Source of the DNA: JBQTII01 sp052387905 | Lineage (GTDB): Bacteria > Actinomycetota > Actinomycetes > Sporichthyales > Sporichthyaceae | NCBI GenBank assembly: GCA_052387905.1 | Contig: JBQTIR010000034.1 | Location: forward strand, 1-34,875 | Reading direction: 5' to 3' | Length of the DNA stretch: 34,875 bases | In this document: piece by piece, positions 21,938 to 30,092 of the stretch | Numbering within the stretch: the stretch's first letter is position 1 | Layout of the letters: every line of letters starts with the position of its first letter | Made by a program: the position numbers and the translations under genes | The notes under the pieces: model-generated | Database searches by the model: none | What the model was told of the DNA's origin: nothing | What the model saw: the letters and a program-made list of their open reading frames with translations, nothing else

Positions 21938-23539
21938 CTAATGGCGTCTCCCCCTGCGCAGGTCCGCGAGCAACACCTTGGCTGCGCTGCGCCCGGAGGC
22001 GCCGAATACGCCCCCGCCGGGGTGGGTGGAGGCCCCGGTGAGGTAGAGCCCAGGGAGCGGCCCGCGATAGCCCGAGAGTTCCGGGAGCGGGCGTAGGGCG
22101 AACATCGCGTCCAGGCCCATCTCCACGTGCATCACGTTGCCCCGGCGCAGGCCGAGTTCGGACTCGAGCAGGTCCGGGGTCTGGACGTGCACGTCGGTGA
22201 TGGTCGCGGCGAAACCCGGGGCGTGGTGGTCGAGTTGGGTGATCGCGGCCTGCCCGGCGACCTCGCGCTGGGCGGGCCAGGTCGTGCCGGCGAGGTCGTA
22301 GCGGTGCCACTGCGACCAGAGCGTGACGGTGTGCCGCCCAGACGGGGCCAGGCTCGGGTCCTGCGCCGTCGGCGTCATGGCGAGTGTCGGGGGAGCGACT
22401 GGGAGGCGGGCGGCGAGGTAATCGCCATAGGCAGCGCGCAGCTGTGCCCGGTCGGTGACGAGTAGCTGCATCCCGTGATGGGCGTCGGCCGGGGCGTCGG
22501 TGTACCGGGGAAGTGCGGTGCTCGCGAGGCGGACCGCGATCCCGGTCCCGTCACCGATCCGGATCCGGCGGCGCAGGCCCGCCGGTTCGGCAGCGGCGGC
22601 CGCGAGCAGATCCAGGGTCGCGTCGATGTGCGCACCGGACAGCACGGCTCGCGACCGCAGCTCACGCCCGGAGCGGGTCCGCACTCCGGTGACGCGCCCG
22701 CCCTCGATGCACAGAGCGAGTGCGGCGTCCCCGGTGCGCAGTCCGCCCCCGCTGCGCTGCAGGCGCTGAGCCAGCGCAGAGCTCAGCGCACCGGACCCGC
22801 CGACCGGGCGACCTGGTGGGCGCAGATGCATCATCGCGATCCAGCTCAGGTGCCCGACGGTGCCGACCTCGTGGGACGGCGGTCCGGACTGCGACACCAG
22901 CCAGGCCAGCGCGGCCTTGAGCCGTTCGCTGGCGAAGGTGGCGTCGAGGAGGTGATCGGCCGGTTGCAGGAACCAGCGTGAGGTCTCCCCGGGGCCCTTG
23001 GTGCGGCTCAGCGGAGCCATTCGGCGCAGCATCCGCCCGGGGGTGGGTGGCGCAGTCATCACCGCCAGCATCCGACGCACGGCCGGGGTGAACTCGGTGA
23101 TCAGGGCGCGGTAGGCCGCGGCGTCCGCGCCGCCACAGGCCGCGGCGATGGACTCGGTGGTGCGGTCGAGGTCGGTCGCGAACAGCAACGGGGGATCGCC
23201 CGGGCGCGGGCCAGGCGCAAACGCCCAGGGGTCGGCGTCGAGGTAGCGCAACCCGCACTCGCCGAGGGCCAGCTCGTCGACGATCGGGGTGTGACGGATC
23301 ATCACGTGCAGGGTTGACCCACGGTCGACGCGGTAACCCGGAAAGCGTTCGACCGTGGAGACCGCGCCGCCGATCTCGGTGTCGGCCTCGATCACCTCAA
23401 CGTGTAGGCCGGCCTGAGCGAGGTAGCACGCGGCGACGAGGGCGTTGTGCCCGGACCCGACGATCGCGACATCTGCCGTGTCGGCGACGGAGGAGCCGTT
23501 GGCCGTGTGACTGCACTGCTGACGGGCGGACTCAGCCAC
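21938..23539 (-). CDS. crtO: CrtO-type carotenoid ketolase/FAD oxidoreductase
   Basis: The 533-aa protein starts (after a polar 20-residue stretch) with VAIVGSGHNALVAACYLAQA and EADTEIGGAVSTVERFPGYRVDRGST. It ends TGASTHPGGGVFGASGRSAA (501-520). Length and both ends match the CrtO family of bacterial beta-carotene 4-ketolases (Rhodococcus, Deinococcus, Synechocystis; about 510-545 aa), which differ from CrtI by the GSGHNALVAA form of the FAD motif. Within a carotenoid locus the likely product is a keto-carotenoid. CrtO-like oxidoreductases of unknown substrate also exist, hence the reserve. The GTG at 23539 overlaps the upstream gene by 8 bp, implying coupled translation. Confidence 0.85.
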   Translation of the reverse strand: MAESARQQCSHTANGSSVADTADVAIVGSGHNALVAACYLAQAGLHVEVIEADTEIGGAVSTVERFPGYRVDRGSTLHVMIRHTPIVDELALGECGLRYLDADPWAFAPGPRPGDPPLLFATDLDRTTESIAAACGGADAAAYRALITEFTPAVRRMLAVMTAPPTPGRMLRRMAPLSRTKGPGETSRWFLQPADHLLDATFASERLKAALAWLVSQSGPPSHEVGTVGHLSWIAMMHLRPPGRPVGGSGALSSALAQRLQRSGGGLRTGDAALALCIEGGRVTGVRTRSGRELRSRAVLSGAHIDATLDLLAAAAAEPAGLRRRIRIGDGTGIAVRLASTALPRYTDAPADAHHGMQLLVTDRAQLRAAYGDYLAARLPVAPPTLAMTPTAQDPSLAPSGRHTVTLWSQWHRYDLAGTTWPAQREVAGQAAITQLDHHAPGFAATITDVHVQTPDLLESELGLRRGNVMHVEMGLDAMFALRPLPELSGYRGPLPGLYLTGASTHPGGGVFGASGRSAAKVLLADLRRGRRH

Positions 23540-23903
23540 GGGCCTCGGCGTCCACGACGGCTCGGATGGCCCCGGCGTCGCGGGCCACGACAGTGGTGCC
23601 GTCGGCCGCGGTGATGATCGGGCGCTGGATCAAATGCGGGTGTGCGGCCATGGCCGCGATCCAGCGGGAACGTTGCGAGGGCTCCCGGCTCCAGTTGGCC
23701 ATCTCCAAGGCGGCCGCGGCGCCTTCGCCGAGCCGGGCGATGTCCCAGGGCTCCAGCCCGAGGCGCGCGAGTACGGCGGCGATCTCGGCCTCGGTCGGCG
23801 GGTACTCGAGATAGCGGCGGACGGTGTAGCGCACGCCCGCGGCGTCCAGCGCGGCCGTGGCCGTCCGGCACTTCGAGCAGTCCGGGTTCAGCCAGATCTC
23901 CAT
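23532..23903 (-). CDS. ArsC/Spx-family thioredoxin-fold reductase
   Basis: The 123-aa protein has the ArsC fold: MEIWLNPDCSKCRTATAALD with a CxxC motif (Cys9, Cys12), then RRYLEYPPTEAEIAAVL, and IQRPIITAADGTTVVAR. The last part carries Arg residues that align with two of the three substrate arginines of E. coli ArsC. It could be a glutaredoxin-linked arsenate reductase or one of the YffB/Spx-like relatives of unknown substrate; no arsB, arsR or acr3 gene is nearby, which argues against a dedicated arsenic role. It leads the operon with crtO and the VOC gene. TAAGTT lies 7 nt before the ATG, suggesting a leaderless message. Confidence 0.85.
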   Translation of the reverse strand: MEIWLNPDCSKCRTATAALDAAGVRYTVRRYLEYPPTEAEIAAVLARLGLEPWDIARLGEGAAAALEMANWSREPSQRSRWIAAMAAHPHLIQRPIITAADGTTVVARDAGAIRAVVDAEARG

Positions 23904-23910
23904 GACCGCG

Positions 23911-23916
23911 AACTTA
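23911..23916 (-). promoter_or_regulatory. -10 element of a leaderless promoter for the ArsC-crtO-VOC unit
   Basis: Read on the minus strand this is TAAGTT, 7 nt before the ATG at 23903, with no Shine-Dalgarno sequence. Confidence 0.45.
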
Positions 23917-23949
23917 GTGGTGGTCCGGGCATCGATCCGCGCGCCGGTA

Positions 23950-23978
23950 TTTACTCAAAGTAAGTAGTGCCCTACGCT
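23950..23978 (+). promoter_or_regulatory. SDR promoter with a palindrome on the -35 element
   Basis: TTTACT (23950-23955) and TACGCT (23973-23978) are 17 bp apart and fit -35 and -10 elements. The palindrome TTACT-CAA-AGTAA (23951-23963) covers the -35, as a TetR-type operator would. The predicted start is near 23985, giving a leader of about 23 nt with a GAGGGAG ribosome binding site. Confidence 0.5.
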
Positions 23979-24007
23979 GGATTTCGACGGCAGAGCGAGG
24001 GAGCGGC

Positions 24008-24904
24008 ATGGGCACGATGGCGGGCAAGCGGATTCTCATCACTGGCGCGGCGTCGGGCCTGGGCCGCGCGATCGCGAACGCCGCGGTGGCCGACGGTGCG
24101 CGGGTGCTGCTGACCGACTTCGACACCTCGGCCGGGGAACTGGCCCGTCTCGAGCTTGCGGAGAAGATCCGCGAGGCGGGCGGGGACACCCACCGCGTCG
24201 CTTTCCTGCCCCTGGATGTGTGCTCCGACGACGCGTGGGTCGCTGCCCGGGATTGGTGCGAGCGGGAGTGGAGCGGGCTGGACGTTCTGGTCAACAACGC
24301 CGGCGTGGCCGCGGGCGGTCCGATCGCGGACATCTCCATGGCCGACTGGGAGTGGATCCTCGACATCAACCTCAAGGGTGTGGTGCGCGGGGTGCGGACA
24401 TTCATCCCGGTGTTCAGTGGCCAGGGCGGCGGTCAGGTCATCAACATTGCCTCTCTCGCTGGGCTGCTCAATGCCGCGAACATGTCCTCCTACAACGTCA
24501 CCAAGGCTGGCGTCGTGTCGCTGTCGGAGACCATGCGCGCCGAACTCGCGCCGCTGGGCATCAGGACCACGGTGGTGTGCCCGAGCTTCTTCGCGACCAA
24601 CCTCGCCGACCGGATGCGCACCACCGATGAGCGCTTCGACAAACTCGCCCGCGACCTGATTTCCGGCGCTGCCCTGCCCGGCCCGAAGCTCACCGCAGAC
24701 GACGTCGCGCGCAAGGTGCTGGCCTCCGCCGGCAAGGGCCGCTTCTGGTGCCTGCCGCATCTGGAGGGCCGCCTGCTCTGGACGCTCAAGCGCCACCTGC
24801 CCAGCGCCATGGCACTGGGTATGCGGGCGACCAACTCGTTGCTCCAGCGGGCGATGGGCCCGGCCACCTCGGCAACGAAGACGAGGTCGAGCAAGGTCCA
24901 CTGA
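24008..24904 (+). CDS. Short-chain dehydrogenase/reductase (classical SDR)
   Basis: The 298-aa protein has the NAD(P)-binding motif TGAASGLG (12-19), Asp37 at the end of the second strand (LLTDFD), NNAG (96-99), catalytic Asn121, Ser149 and YNVTK (Tyr162, Lys166). Asp37 suggests NAD(H) rather than NADP(H). After the core (about residue 250) comes a basic C-terminal extension with two hydrophobic stretches, which could associate with membranes. The substrate is unknown. Many actinobacterial SDRs of this size act on lipids or steroids. The ATG at 24008 has GAGGGAG at good distance; an ATG at 24017 is a weaker alternative. Regulation by a repressor binding TTACT-N3-AGTAA is suggested by the upstream palindrome. 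Confidence 0.93.
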   Translation: MGTMAGKRILITGAASGLGRAIANAAVADGARVLLTDFDTSAGELARLELAEKIREAGGDTHRVAFLPLDVCSDDAWVAARDWCEREWSGLDVLVNNAGVAAGGPIADISMADWEWILDINLKGVVRGVRTFIPVFSGQGGGQVINIASLAGLLNAANMSSYNVTKAGVVSLSETMRAELAPLGIRTTVVCPSFFATNLADRMRTTDERFDKLARDLISGAALPGPKLTADDVARKVLASAGKGRFWCLPHLEGRLLWTLKRHLPSAMALGMRATNSLLQRAMGPATSATKTRSSKVH

Positions 24905-24919
24905 GCGGTGTGGTTGACC

Positions 24920-24942
24920 CCGGTGGCCCAGCGGGTCGCCGG
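24920..24942 (+). terminator. Hairpin with G-U pairs after the SDR gene
   Basis: CCGGTGGCCC (24920-24929) and GGGTCGCCGG (24933-24942) pair over 10 bp as plus-strand RNA if two G-U pairs are counted, with a 3-nt loop, 15 nt after the stop. On the other strand the same positions become A-C mismatches, so it works only for the SDR transcript. Confidence 0.5.
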
Positions 24943-24956
24943 CGACTGTCGTGAGG

Positions 24957-25745
24957 CTACGGCGAGGACGCGCGGGCCAGGTTCGACGGCAGTGCGGCGG
25001 CCGCGGCGCGGTCCAGCAGCCACAGCGTGCGAGCCCGCCCGGCGGCCCCGGCCGCGGGGACCTGGACGGTACCCGCGCCGGCCAGGGCCAGGCGGGCCGC
25101 GCCGGATTTCTCGGCGCCGGCCGCAATCACCCAGACCTCGCGGGCGGCGTTGATCGCCCCGAGAGTCAAGGTGATGCGCGTTGGCGGTGGCTTGGGGGCA
25201 CCACGTACCGCGACGACGCTGCGGCCGCCGTCGTCCAGGGCCGGTTCGTGCAGCGCTGGCTTCTCCGGGAACAGCGACGCGATGTGCCCATCAGGGCCGA
25301 TGCCGAGCATCAGGATGTCGAAGGTCGGGACCGGAGCGTGGTCCTCATGCCGGGACGCGGCCTTCAGCGTTCCTGCGTAGGCCTCGGCCGCGGCTTCGGG
25401 TTCCAGTCCGTCGATGGCGGCAGGCATGGGGTGCACCCGCTCGGGATCGACGTCGACGTGGTCGAGCAGGGCCGCCCGCGCCTGGGTCTCGTTGCGGTCG
25501 GCGTGCCCGACCGGCAGGTAACGCTCGTCGCCCCACCAGATGTCCAGGCGCGGCCAGTCGATCGCGTCGCGGGCCGGCATCGCGGCCAGTGCGCCCAAGG
25601 TTGCGATGCCCACGCCGCCGCCGGTCAGCACGATCGACGCGTGGCCCGTGGCGGCCTGCACGTCGACGATGCGGGTCACCAGGCGGGCGGCGGCGGCTGC
25701 CGCAAGGGTGTCGAGATCGGAGTGCACGATGACGGTGGCGGTCAT
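24957..25745 (-). CDS. pgl: 6-phosphogluconolactonase
   Basis: The 262-aa enzyme hydrolyses 6-phosphogluconolactone to 6-phosphogluconate in the oxidative pentose phosphate pathway. Family motifs are IVLTGGGVGIATLGAL, DIWWGDERYLP and FDILMLGIGPDGHIASLFPE. The ATG at 25745 overlaps the zwf stop (ATGA), so it is preferred over an in-frame extension within zwf. It is the last gene of the tkt-tal-pgi-zwf-pgl operon. No opcA lies between it and zwf. Confidence 0.96.
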   Translation of the reverse strand: MTATVIVHSDLDTLAAAAAARLVTRIVDVQAATGHASIVLTGGGVGIATLGALAAMPARDAIDWPRLDIWWGDERYLPVGHADRNETQARAALLDHVDVDPERVHPMPAAIDGLEPEAAAEAYAGTLKAASRHEDHAPVPTFDILMLGIGPDGHIASLFPEKPALHEPALDDGGRSVVAVRGAPKPPPTRITLTLGAINAAREVWVIAAGAEKSGAARLALAGAGTVQVPAAGAAGRARTLWLLDRAAAAALPSNLARASSP

Positions 25746-27298
25746 GACGGTGATCCTTGCGCATCGACCTCGGGAGCGTGGGGTTCCCGCCACGCCCGAC
25801 CCTCTCGCGCCAGCAACGCCTCGGCGGCAGCGGGCCCCCACGAACCCGGGGCGTACTCCTCGGGCTGATCCAGCTTCGCCCAGTACTCGGTGATCGGGTC
25901 GAGCACTGCCCAGCTGAGCTCCACCTCGGCCGCGGCGGGGAAGAGCGGGGGCTCGCCGCGCAGCACGTCGAGGATCAGCCGCTCGTAGGCCTCCGGGATT
26001 GCCTCGTCGAAGGCCTCGTCGTAACTGAAGTCCAAGCTCACGTCGCGAATCCTGGTCTCGGTGCCGGGCACCTTGGCACCGAAGCGGATCGTGATGCCCT
26101 CGTCGGGTTGGATCCGGAGCACCATGGCGTTGTTTCCGAGCTCGGCCGTAGCCGCGCGGTCGAAGGGCAGATGCGGATCGCAGTCGAACATCAGCGCGAC
26201 CTCGGTCACGCGTCGCGCAAGTCGTTTGCCGGTCCGCAGGTAGAAGGGCACACCACTCCAGCGCGGGGTGTCGATTTCGAGGCGGACTGCAGCGTAGGTC
26301 TCGGTGCTCGAGTCCGCAGCAATGCCTTCTTCGGAGCAGTAACCGGGAACTGACGCACCATCTACCACCCCAGCGCCGTAGCGCCCGCGCGCGGTTGCGG
26401 TGCCCAGGTCGTGCGGCAGCCGGATCGCCGCGAGCACCTTTTCCTTCTCCGCCCGCAGATCGGCGGCGTCGAAGGAGGGCGGCTCCTCCATGGCAACCAA
26501 GGCGAGGAGCTGGAGCAGGTGGTTCTGCAGGACATCACGCGCGGCGCCGACACCGTCGTAGTAGCCGGCGCGGCCACCGATCCCGATGTCCTCTGCCATC
26601 GTGATCTGGACGTGATCGACGTACTGGCTGTTCCAGAGCGGTTCAAAGATCAGGTTCGCGAAGCGCAGCGCAAGAATGTTCTGGACGGTCTCCTTGCCCA
26701 GATAGTGATCGATGCGGAAGACCGACTGCGGCGCGAACACCTCCTCGAGGACAGCGCTGAGTTCCCGGGCACTGGCCAGGTCGTGGCCGAACGGCTTCTC
26801 GATGACCACGCGCCGCCACGGGGTGTGCGTGCCATCGCCGGTCCCTGGGTCGGCGAGGCCGTGTTCGCGCAATTGGGAGATGACGTCGCCGAAGAACTTG
26901 GGCGGGATTGAGAGGTAGAACGCGTGGTTACCTCGGGTCCCGCGGGTGCGGTCGAGGTCGGCGACCGTACGTGCCAACTCGGCGAACGCGGCGTCGTCGG
27001 AGAAGTCGCCGGAGACAAACCGGATCCCCTCACAGAGCTCGGCCCACGTCTGTTCGCGGAACGGGGTTCGGGCGTGCTCGCGTACGGCGTCATGCACGAG
27101 CTGGGCGAAGTCCTGGTCGGCCCAGTCCCGGCGGGCGTAGCCGATCAGGGAGAACCCGGGGGGCAGCAGGCCGCGGTTGGCCAGGTCGTAGATCGCGGGC
27201 ATGACCTTGCGTTTGGCAAGGTCGCCGGTGACCCCGAACAGCACGAGGCTGCACGGTTCGACCAGGGGCCGAGACCGTGGATCGATCGGCGCATTCAT
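25742..27298 (-). CDS. zwf: Glucose-6-phosphate dehydrogenase
   Basis: The 518-aa enzyme oxidises glucose 6-phosphate to the lactone and yields NADPH. It has the coenzyme-binding loop GVTGDLAKRK (22-31), EKPFGHD (167-173), the active-site RIDHYLGKE (195-203) and the C-terminal half with FYLRTGKRLARR. In corynebacteria and cyanobacteria this enzyme is activated by OpcA; opcA is missing here. The ATG overlaps the pgi stop and the stop overlaps pgl, each by 4 bp. Confidence 0.97.
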   Translation of the reverse strand: MNAPIDPRSRPLVEPCSLVLFGVTGDLAKRKVMPAIYDLANRGLLPPGFSLIGYARRDWADQDFAQLVHDAVREHARTPFREQTWAELCEGIRFVSGDFSDDAAFAELARTVADLDRTRGTRGNHAFYLSIPPKFFGDVISQLREHGLADPGTGDGTHTPWRRVVIEKPFGHDLASARELSAVLEEVFAPQSVFRIDHYLGKETVQNILALRFANLIFEPLWNSQYVDHVQITMAEDIGIGGRAGYYDGVGAARDVLQNHLLQLLALVAMEEPPSFDAADLRAEKEKVLAAIRLPHDLGTATARGRYGAGVVDGASVPGYCSEEGIAADSSTETYAAVRLEIDTPRWSGVPFYLRTGKRLARRVTEVALMFDCDPHLPFDRAATAELGNNAMVLRIQPDEGITIRFGAKVPGTETRIRDVSLDFSYDEAFDEAIPEAYERLILDVLRGEPPLFPAAAEVELSWAVLDPITEYWAKLDQPEEYAPGSWGPAAAEALLAREGRAWREPHAPEVDAQGSPS

Positions 27299-28938
27299 CC
27301 GGCGACCGCGGCCTGAACCGCAGCCAGGCCAGCCTGACGATCTATCAGGTGCAGGCGCAGTGTCGGGCGCCCCCGATCGGCCAGCGCACCAAGATCACCA
27401 AGGGCCTGGGCCAGCTGCAACGTCGCGAACGTAAAGGGGCGACCCGGAACGGCGAGGTCGTCGGTGACGGCCCCGGTGATCTGCAGGAAGACTCCCGTCT
27501 GCGGTCCGCCCTTGTGGAACTGCCCGGTCGAGTGCAGGAAGCGCGGACCCCAACCGAAGGTGACAGCCGGTCCACCGAGGCGGCGTGCGAGCGCAGGACG
27601 CAGGTCCGCGGCGGCGCCGTCTGCGACCCGGTCCAGGTAGGCCAGGACCGCGAGGTAGCCGCCCTCGGTGACCGAGCCGAGCAGGGCGTCCAACGCCTCA
27701 GCCAGGGACTTCGCGCCGCCGATCAGGCCCTCGTCGCCGAAGACCTGCACGGGGCCGTCGGTGAACAGGGGAGCCGGTACGTCGAGCCCGTCCGGTCCGG
27801 CGGAATCGAGCAGCCGGCCGGTGTTCTCCTTGGACTCGGTGACGTTGGGCTGGTCGAACGGGTTGATGCCGAGGGCCCAGCCGGCCACGGCCGTCGCGTA
27901 TTCCCAGACCAGGAACTGCGCGCCGAGCGGGCCCGCCACGAACAGGTGAGCGCCCGCGGGTTCGCCGACCCCGGCGGGTAGCGCGTCCGGACTCGGGGGG
28001 GAGTAGCCGGGAGCATCAGCACCTTCGACCACGACGGGCAGGGTTCCGGTGCCATCCTTGCCGGTGGATTCCGCGATCAACTGCTCGGCCCAGTCGCCGA
28101 AGCCGATCAGAGCGGGGTCCGCGTCGGCGAGCACGAGCTTGTTCCGACCTACGCTGGTGGCCGCCGCGATCGCCGCGCCGAGCAGCAACGCGGGGTTGTC
28201 CTGGTGGTGGGAGAGCGCCGGCACGACCTGCTCGGCGTCGTCCAAGAGTGCCTCGACGTCCACGCCGGCCAGCGCACTCGGGACCAGCCCGAACGCGGTC
28301 AACGCGCTGTAGCGCCCGCCGACGTCCGGATCGGCCAGGAAGATCGCGCGGTAGCCCGCCTCGATCGAGGCCTGCTCCAGCGGCGAGCCCGGGTCGGTCA
28401 CGACCACGAACCGCGCCGCAACCTGATCCGGCGTCAGGCCGGAGTCGAGGAAGGCTTGCTCATACGCGCGACGGTGGCTGTCCGTCTCCACGGTGCCGCC
28501 GCTCTTGCTGGAGACGACCACCACGGTCCGGGCGAGGCGATCGCCGAGGGCGCGCCGGATCTGGCCCGGGTCGGTGGTGTCCAGCACGGTGAGGGCGACC
28601 CCGGCGCTGCGGGTGATGACCTCGGGCGCGAGCGAGGACCCGCCCATCCCGGAGAGCACTACATGGTCCAGGCCGTCCGCGGCCACCGCCGCAACGACCT
28701 CACGCAGGCGGGGGAGCAGGGCCCGCGAACTGGTGGGCAGATCCAGCCAACCGAGGCGGATGGCGGCCTCGGATTGGGCAGCCGCACCCCACAGAGTGGC
28801 GTCTTTGTCGGTGAGCCGGGCGGCGACGCGGTCGGCGGCGGCCGCTTCGAGGACCTGTCGGGTCGCGCCCGCGAGCGCGGGCTCCGCGATCGTGACGCGG
28901 AGTGCTCCCGCGGCGGCGGTTTCGGCTCGCGCGCTCAC
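27295..28938 (-). CDS. pgi: Glucose-6-phosphate isomerase
   Basis: The 547-aa protein interconverts glucose and fructose 6-phosphates. The sugar-isomerase fold is visible in VVLSGMGGSSLAPEVI, VVSSKSGGTVETDSHRR, NKLVLADAD, GDWAEQLIAESTGKDG and the terminal TGQFHKGGPQTGVFLQ. It is of the type found in actinobacterial pentose-phosphate operons. GTG start and TGA stop each overlap the neighbour by 4 bp (tal upstream, zwf downstream). Returning fructose 6-phosphate to glucose 6-phosphate would let the operon run as a cycle producing NADPH, which is inference from gene content. Confidence 0.95.
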   Translation of the reverse strand: MSARAETAAAGALRVTIAEPALAGATRQVLEAAAADRVAARLTDKDATLWGAAAQSEAAIRLGWLDLPTSSRALLPRLREVVAAVAADGLDHVVLSGMGGSSLAPEVITRSAGVALTVLDTTDPGQIRRALGDRLARTVVVVSSKSGGTVETDSHRRAYEQAFLDSGLTPDQVAARFVVVTDPGSPLEQASIEAGYRAIFLADPDVGGRYSALTAFGLVPSALAGVDVEALLDDAEQVVPALSHHQDNPALLLGAAIAAATSVGRNKLVLADADPALIGFGDWAEQLIAESTGKDGTGTLPVVVEGADAPGYSPPSPDALPAGVGEPAGAHLFVAGPLGAQFLVWEYATAVAGWALGINPFDQPNVTESKENTGRLLDSAGPDGLDVPAPLFTDGPVQVFGDEGLIGGAKSLAEALDALLGSVTEGGYLAVLAYLDRVADGAAADLRPALARRLGGPAVTFGWGPRFLHSTGQFHKGGPQTGVFLQITGAVTDDLAVPGRPFTFATLQLAQALGDLGALADRGRPTLRLHLIDRQAGLAAVQAAVAG

Positions 28939-30062
28939 TCCCCTTCCTTTCCGAGGCGCTCCAGCTCAGCACCGACCGAGGCCAGCAGTTCGGTCCAGGC
29001 GGTGACGAACTTCTCGACCCCCTCGCGCTCGAGCAGCTCGGTGACCTCGTCGTAGTCGATGCCCACCGTTGCCAGATCGGCAAGGCACTGCCGGGCCTCG
29101 GCGTAGTGCGCGCGGACTGTGTCGCCGGTGAAGGAGGCGTCGGCGGCGACGGCGTTCAAGGTCGATTCGGGCATCGTGTTGACCACGCCTGCGGTGACGA
29201 GGTCGTCGACGTAGAGGGTGGCGGGGTAGTCCGGGTTCTTGACCCCGGTGGAGGCCCAAAGCGGGCGTTGCGGGATGGCGCCCGCACTGGCCAATGCGGT
29301 CCAACGCGCCGAGGAGAACACCTCTTCATAGGCACCGAAGGCCAGACGCGCGTTGGCAACCGCCGCTTTGCCGCGAAGCGCCAGCGCTGCATCGGTGCCG
29401 ATCTTCTCCAGCCTTGGGTCGATCTCAGTGTCGACGCGAGAGACGAAGAACGAGGCCACGGAGCCCAGCCGCTCCAGCGGGAGTCCGGCCTTGTGGGCGC
29501 GTTCCACGCCGTCGAGGAAAGCGTCCATGACCGCCCGGTAGCGGGCAAGGGAGAAGATCAGGGTGACGTTGACGCTGATGCCCTCGGCCAGGCACTGCGC
29601 GATCGCCGGGAGACCTTCCGCCGTCGCGGGGATCTTGATGTACAGGTTGGGCCGGTCGACCGCCCACCACAGCGCACGCGCCTCGGCGATGGTCTTGTCG
29701 GTCTCGGTGGCAAAGCGCGGGTCGACCTCGATCGAGACCCGGCCGTCCACGCCGTCGGAGGCGTCGTACACCGGGCGCAGCACGTCGCACGCTTCCCGGA
29801 CGTCGGCGGTGGTGATCGAGCGCACCGCCTCATCGACCGACACCCCCCGTACCGCGAGGTCATGGACCTGCGGGTCGTACAGGTCGCTCTTGGCGACGGC
29901 GTTCTGGAAGATCGACGGGTTGGTCGTCACGCCCACGACGTAGGCATCGCGGACCATCGCGGCGAGGGTTCCGGTCTGCAGCCGCTCCCGGGACAGGTCG
30001 TCCAGCCAGATCGCCACCCCGGCTTCGGAGAGCCGGCGCAGGTGTTCACTCGCTGCAGTCAT
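28935..30062 (-). CDS. tal: Transaldolase
   Basis: The 375-aa enzyme transfers dihydroxyacetone units between sugar phosphates. It has VTTNPSIFQNAV, the Schiff-base lysine Lys143 in LYIKIPATAEG, EGISVNVTLIFSLARY, FFVSRVDTEID and PLWASTGVKNPDY, matching the actinobacterial type of about 370 aa. The ATG at 30062 has a GAGGGGGC ribosome binding site about 10 nt upstream. It lies 30 nt after tkt, and its stop overlaps the pgi GTG by 4 bp. Confidence 0.97.
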   Translation of the reverse strand: MTAASEHLRRLSEAGVAIWLDDLSRERLQTGTLAAMVRDAYVVGVTTNPSIFQNAVAKSDLYDPQVHDLAVRGVSVDEAVRSITTADVREACDVLRPVYDASDGVDGRVSIEVDPRFATETDKTIAEARALWWAVDRPNLYIKIPATAEGLPAIAQCLAEGISVNVTLIFSLARYRAVMDAFLDGVERAHKAGLPLERLGSVASFFVSRVDTEIDPRLEKIGTDAALALRGKAAVANARLAFGAYEEVFSSARWTALASAGAIPQRPLWASTGVKNPDYPATLYVDDLVTAGVVNTMPESTLNAVAADASFTGDTVRAHYAEARQCLADLATVGIDYDEVTELLEREGVEKFVTAWTELLASVGAELERLGKEGE

Positions 30063-30092
30063 CAGTCGGTGCCCCCTCTAGCTGACGGAACA

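Noticed and set aside
23532..23903. Arsenic resistance operon
   Set aside because: Only an ArsC-fold gene is present; no arsenite exporter or ArsR, and the neighbours are a CrtO-like and a VOC gene.
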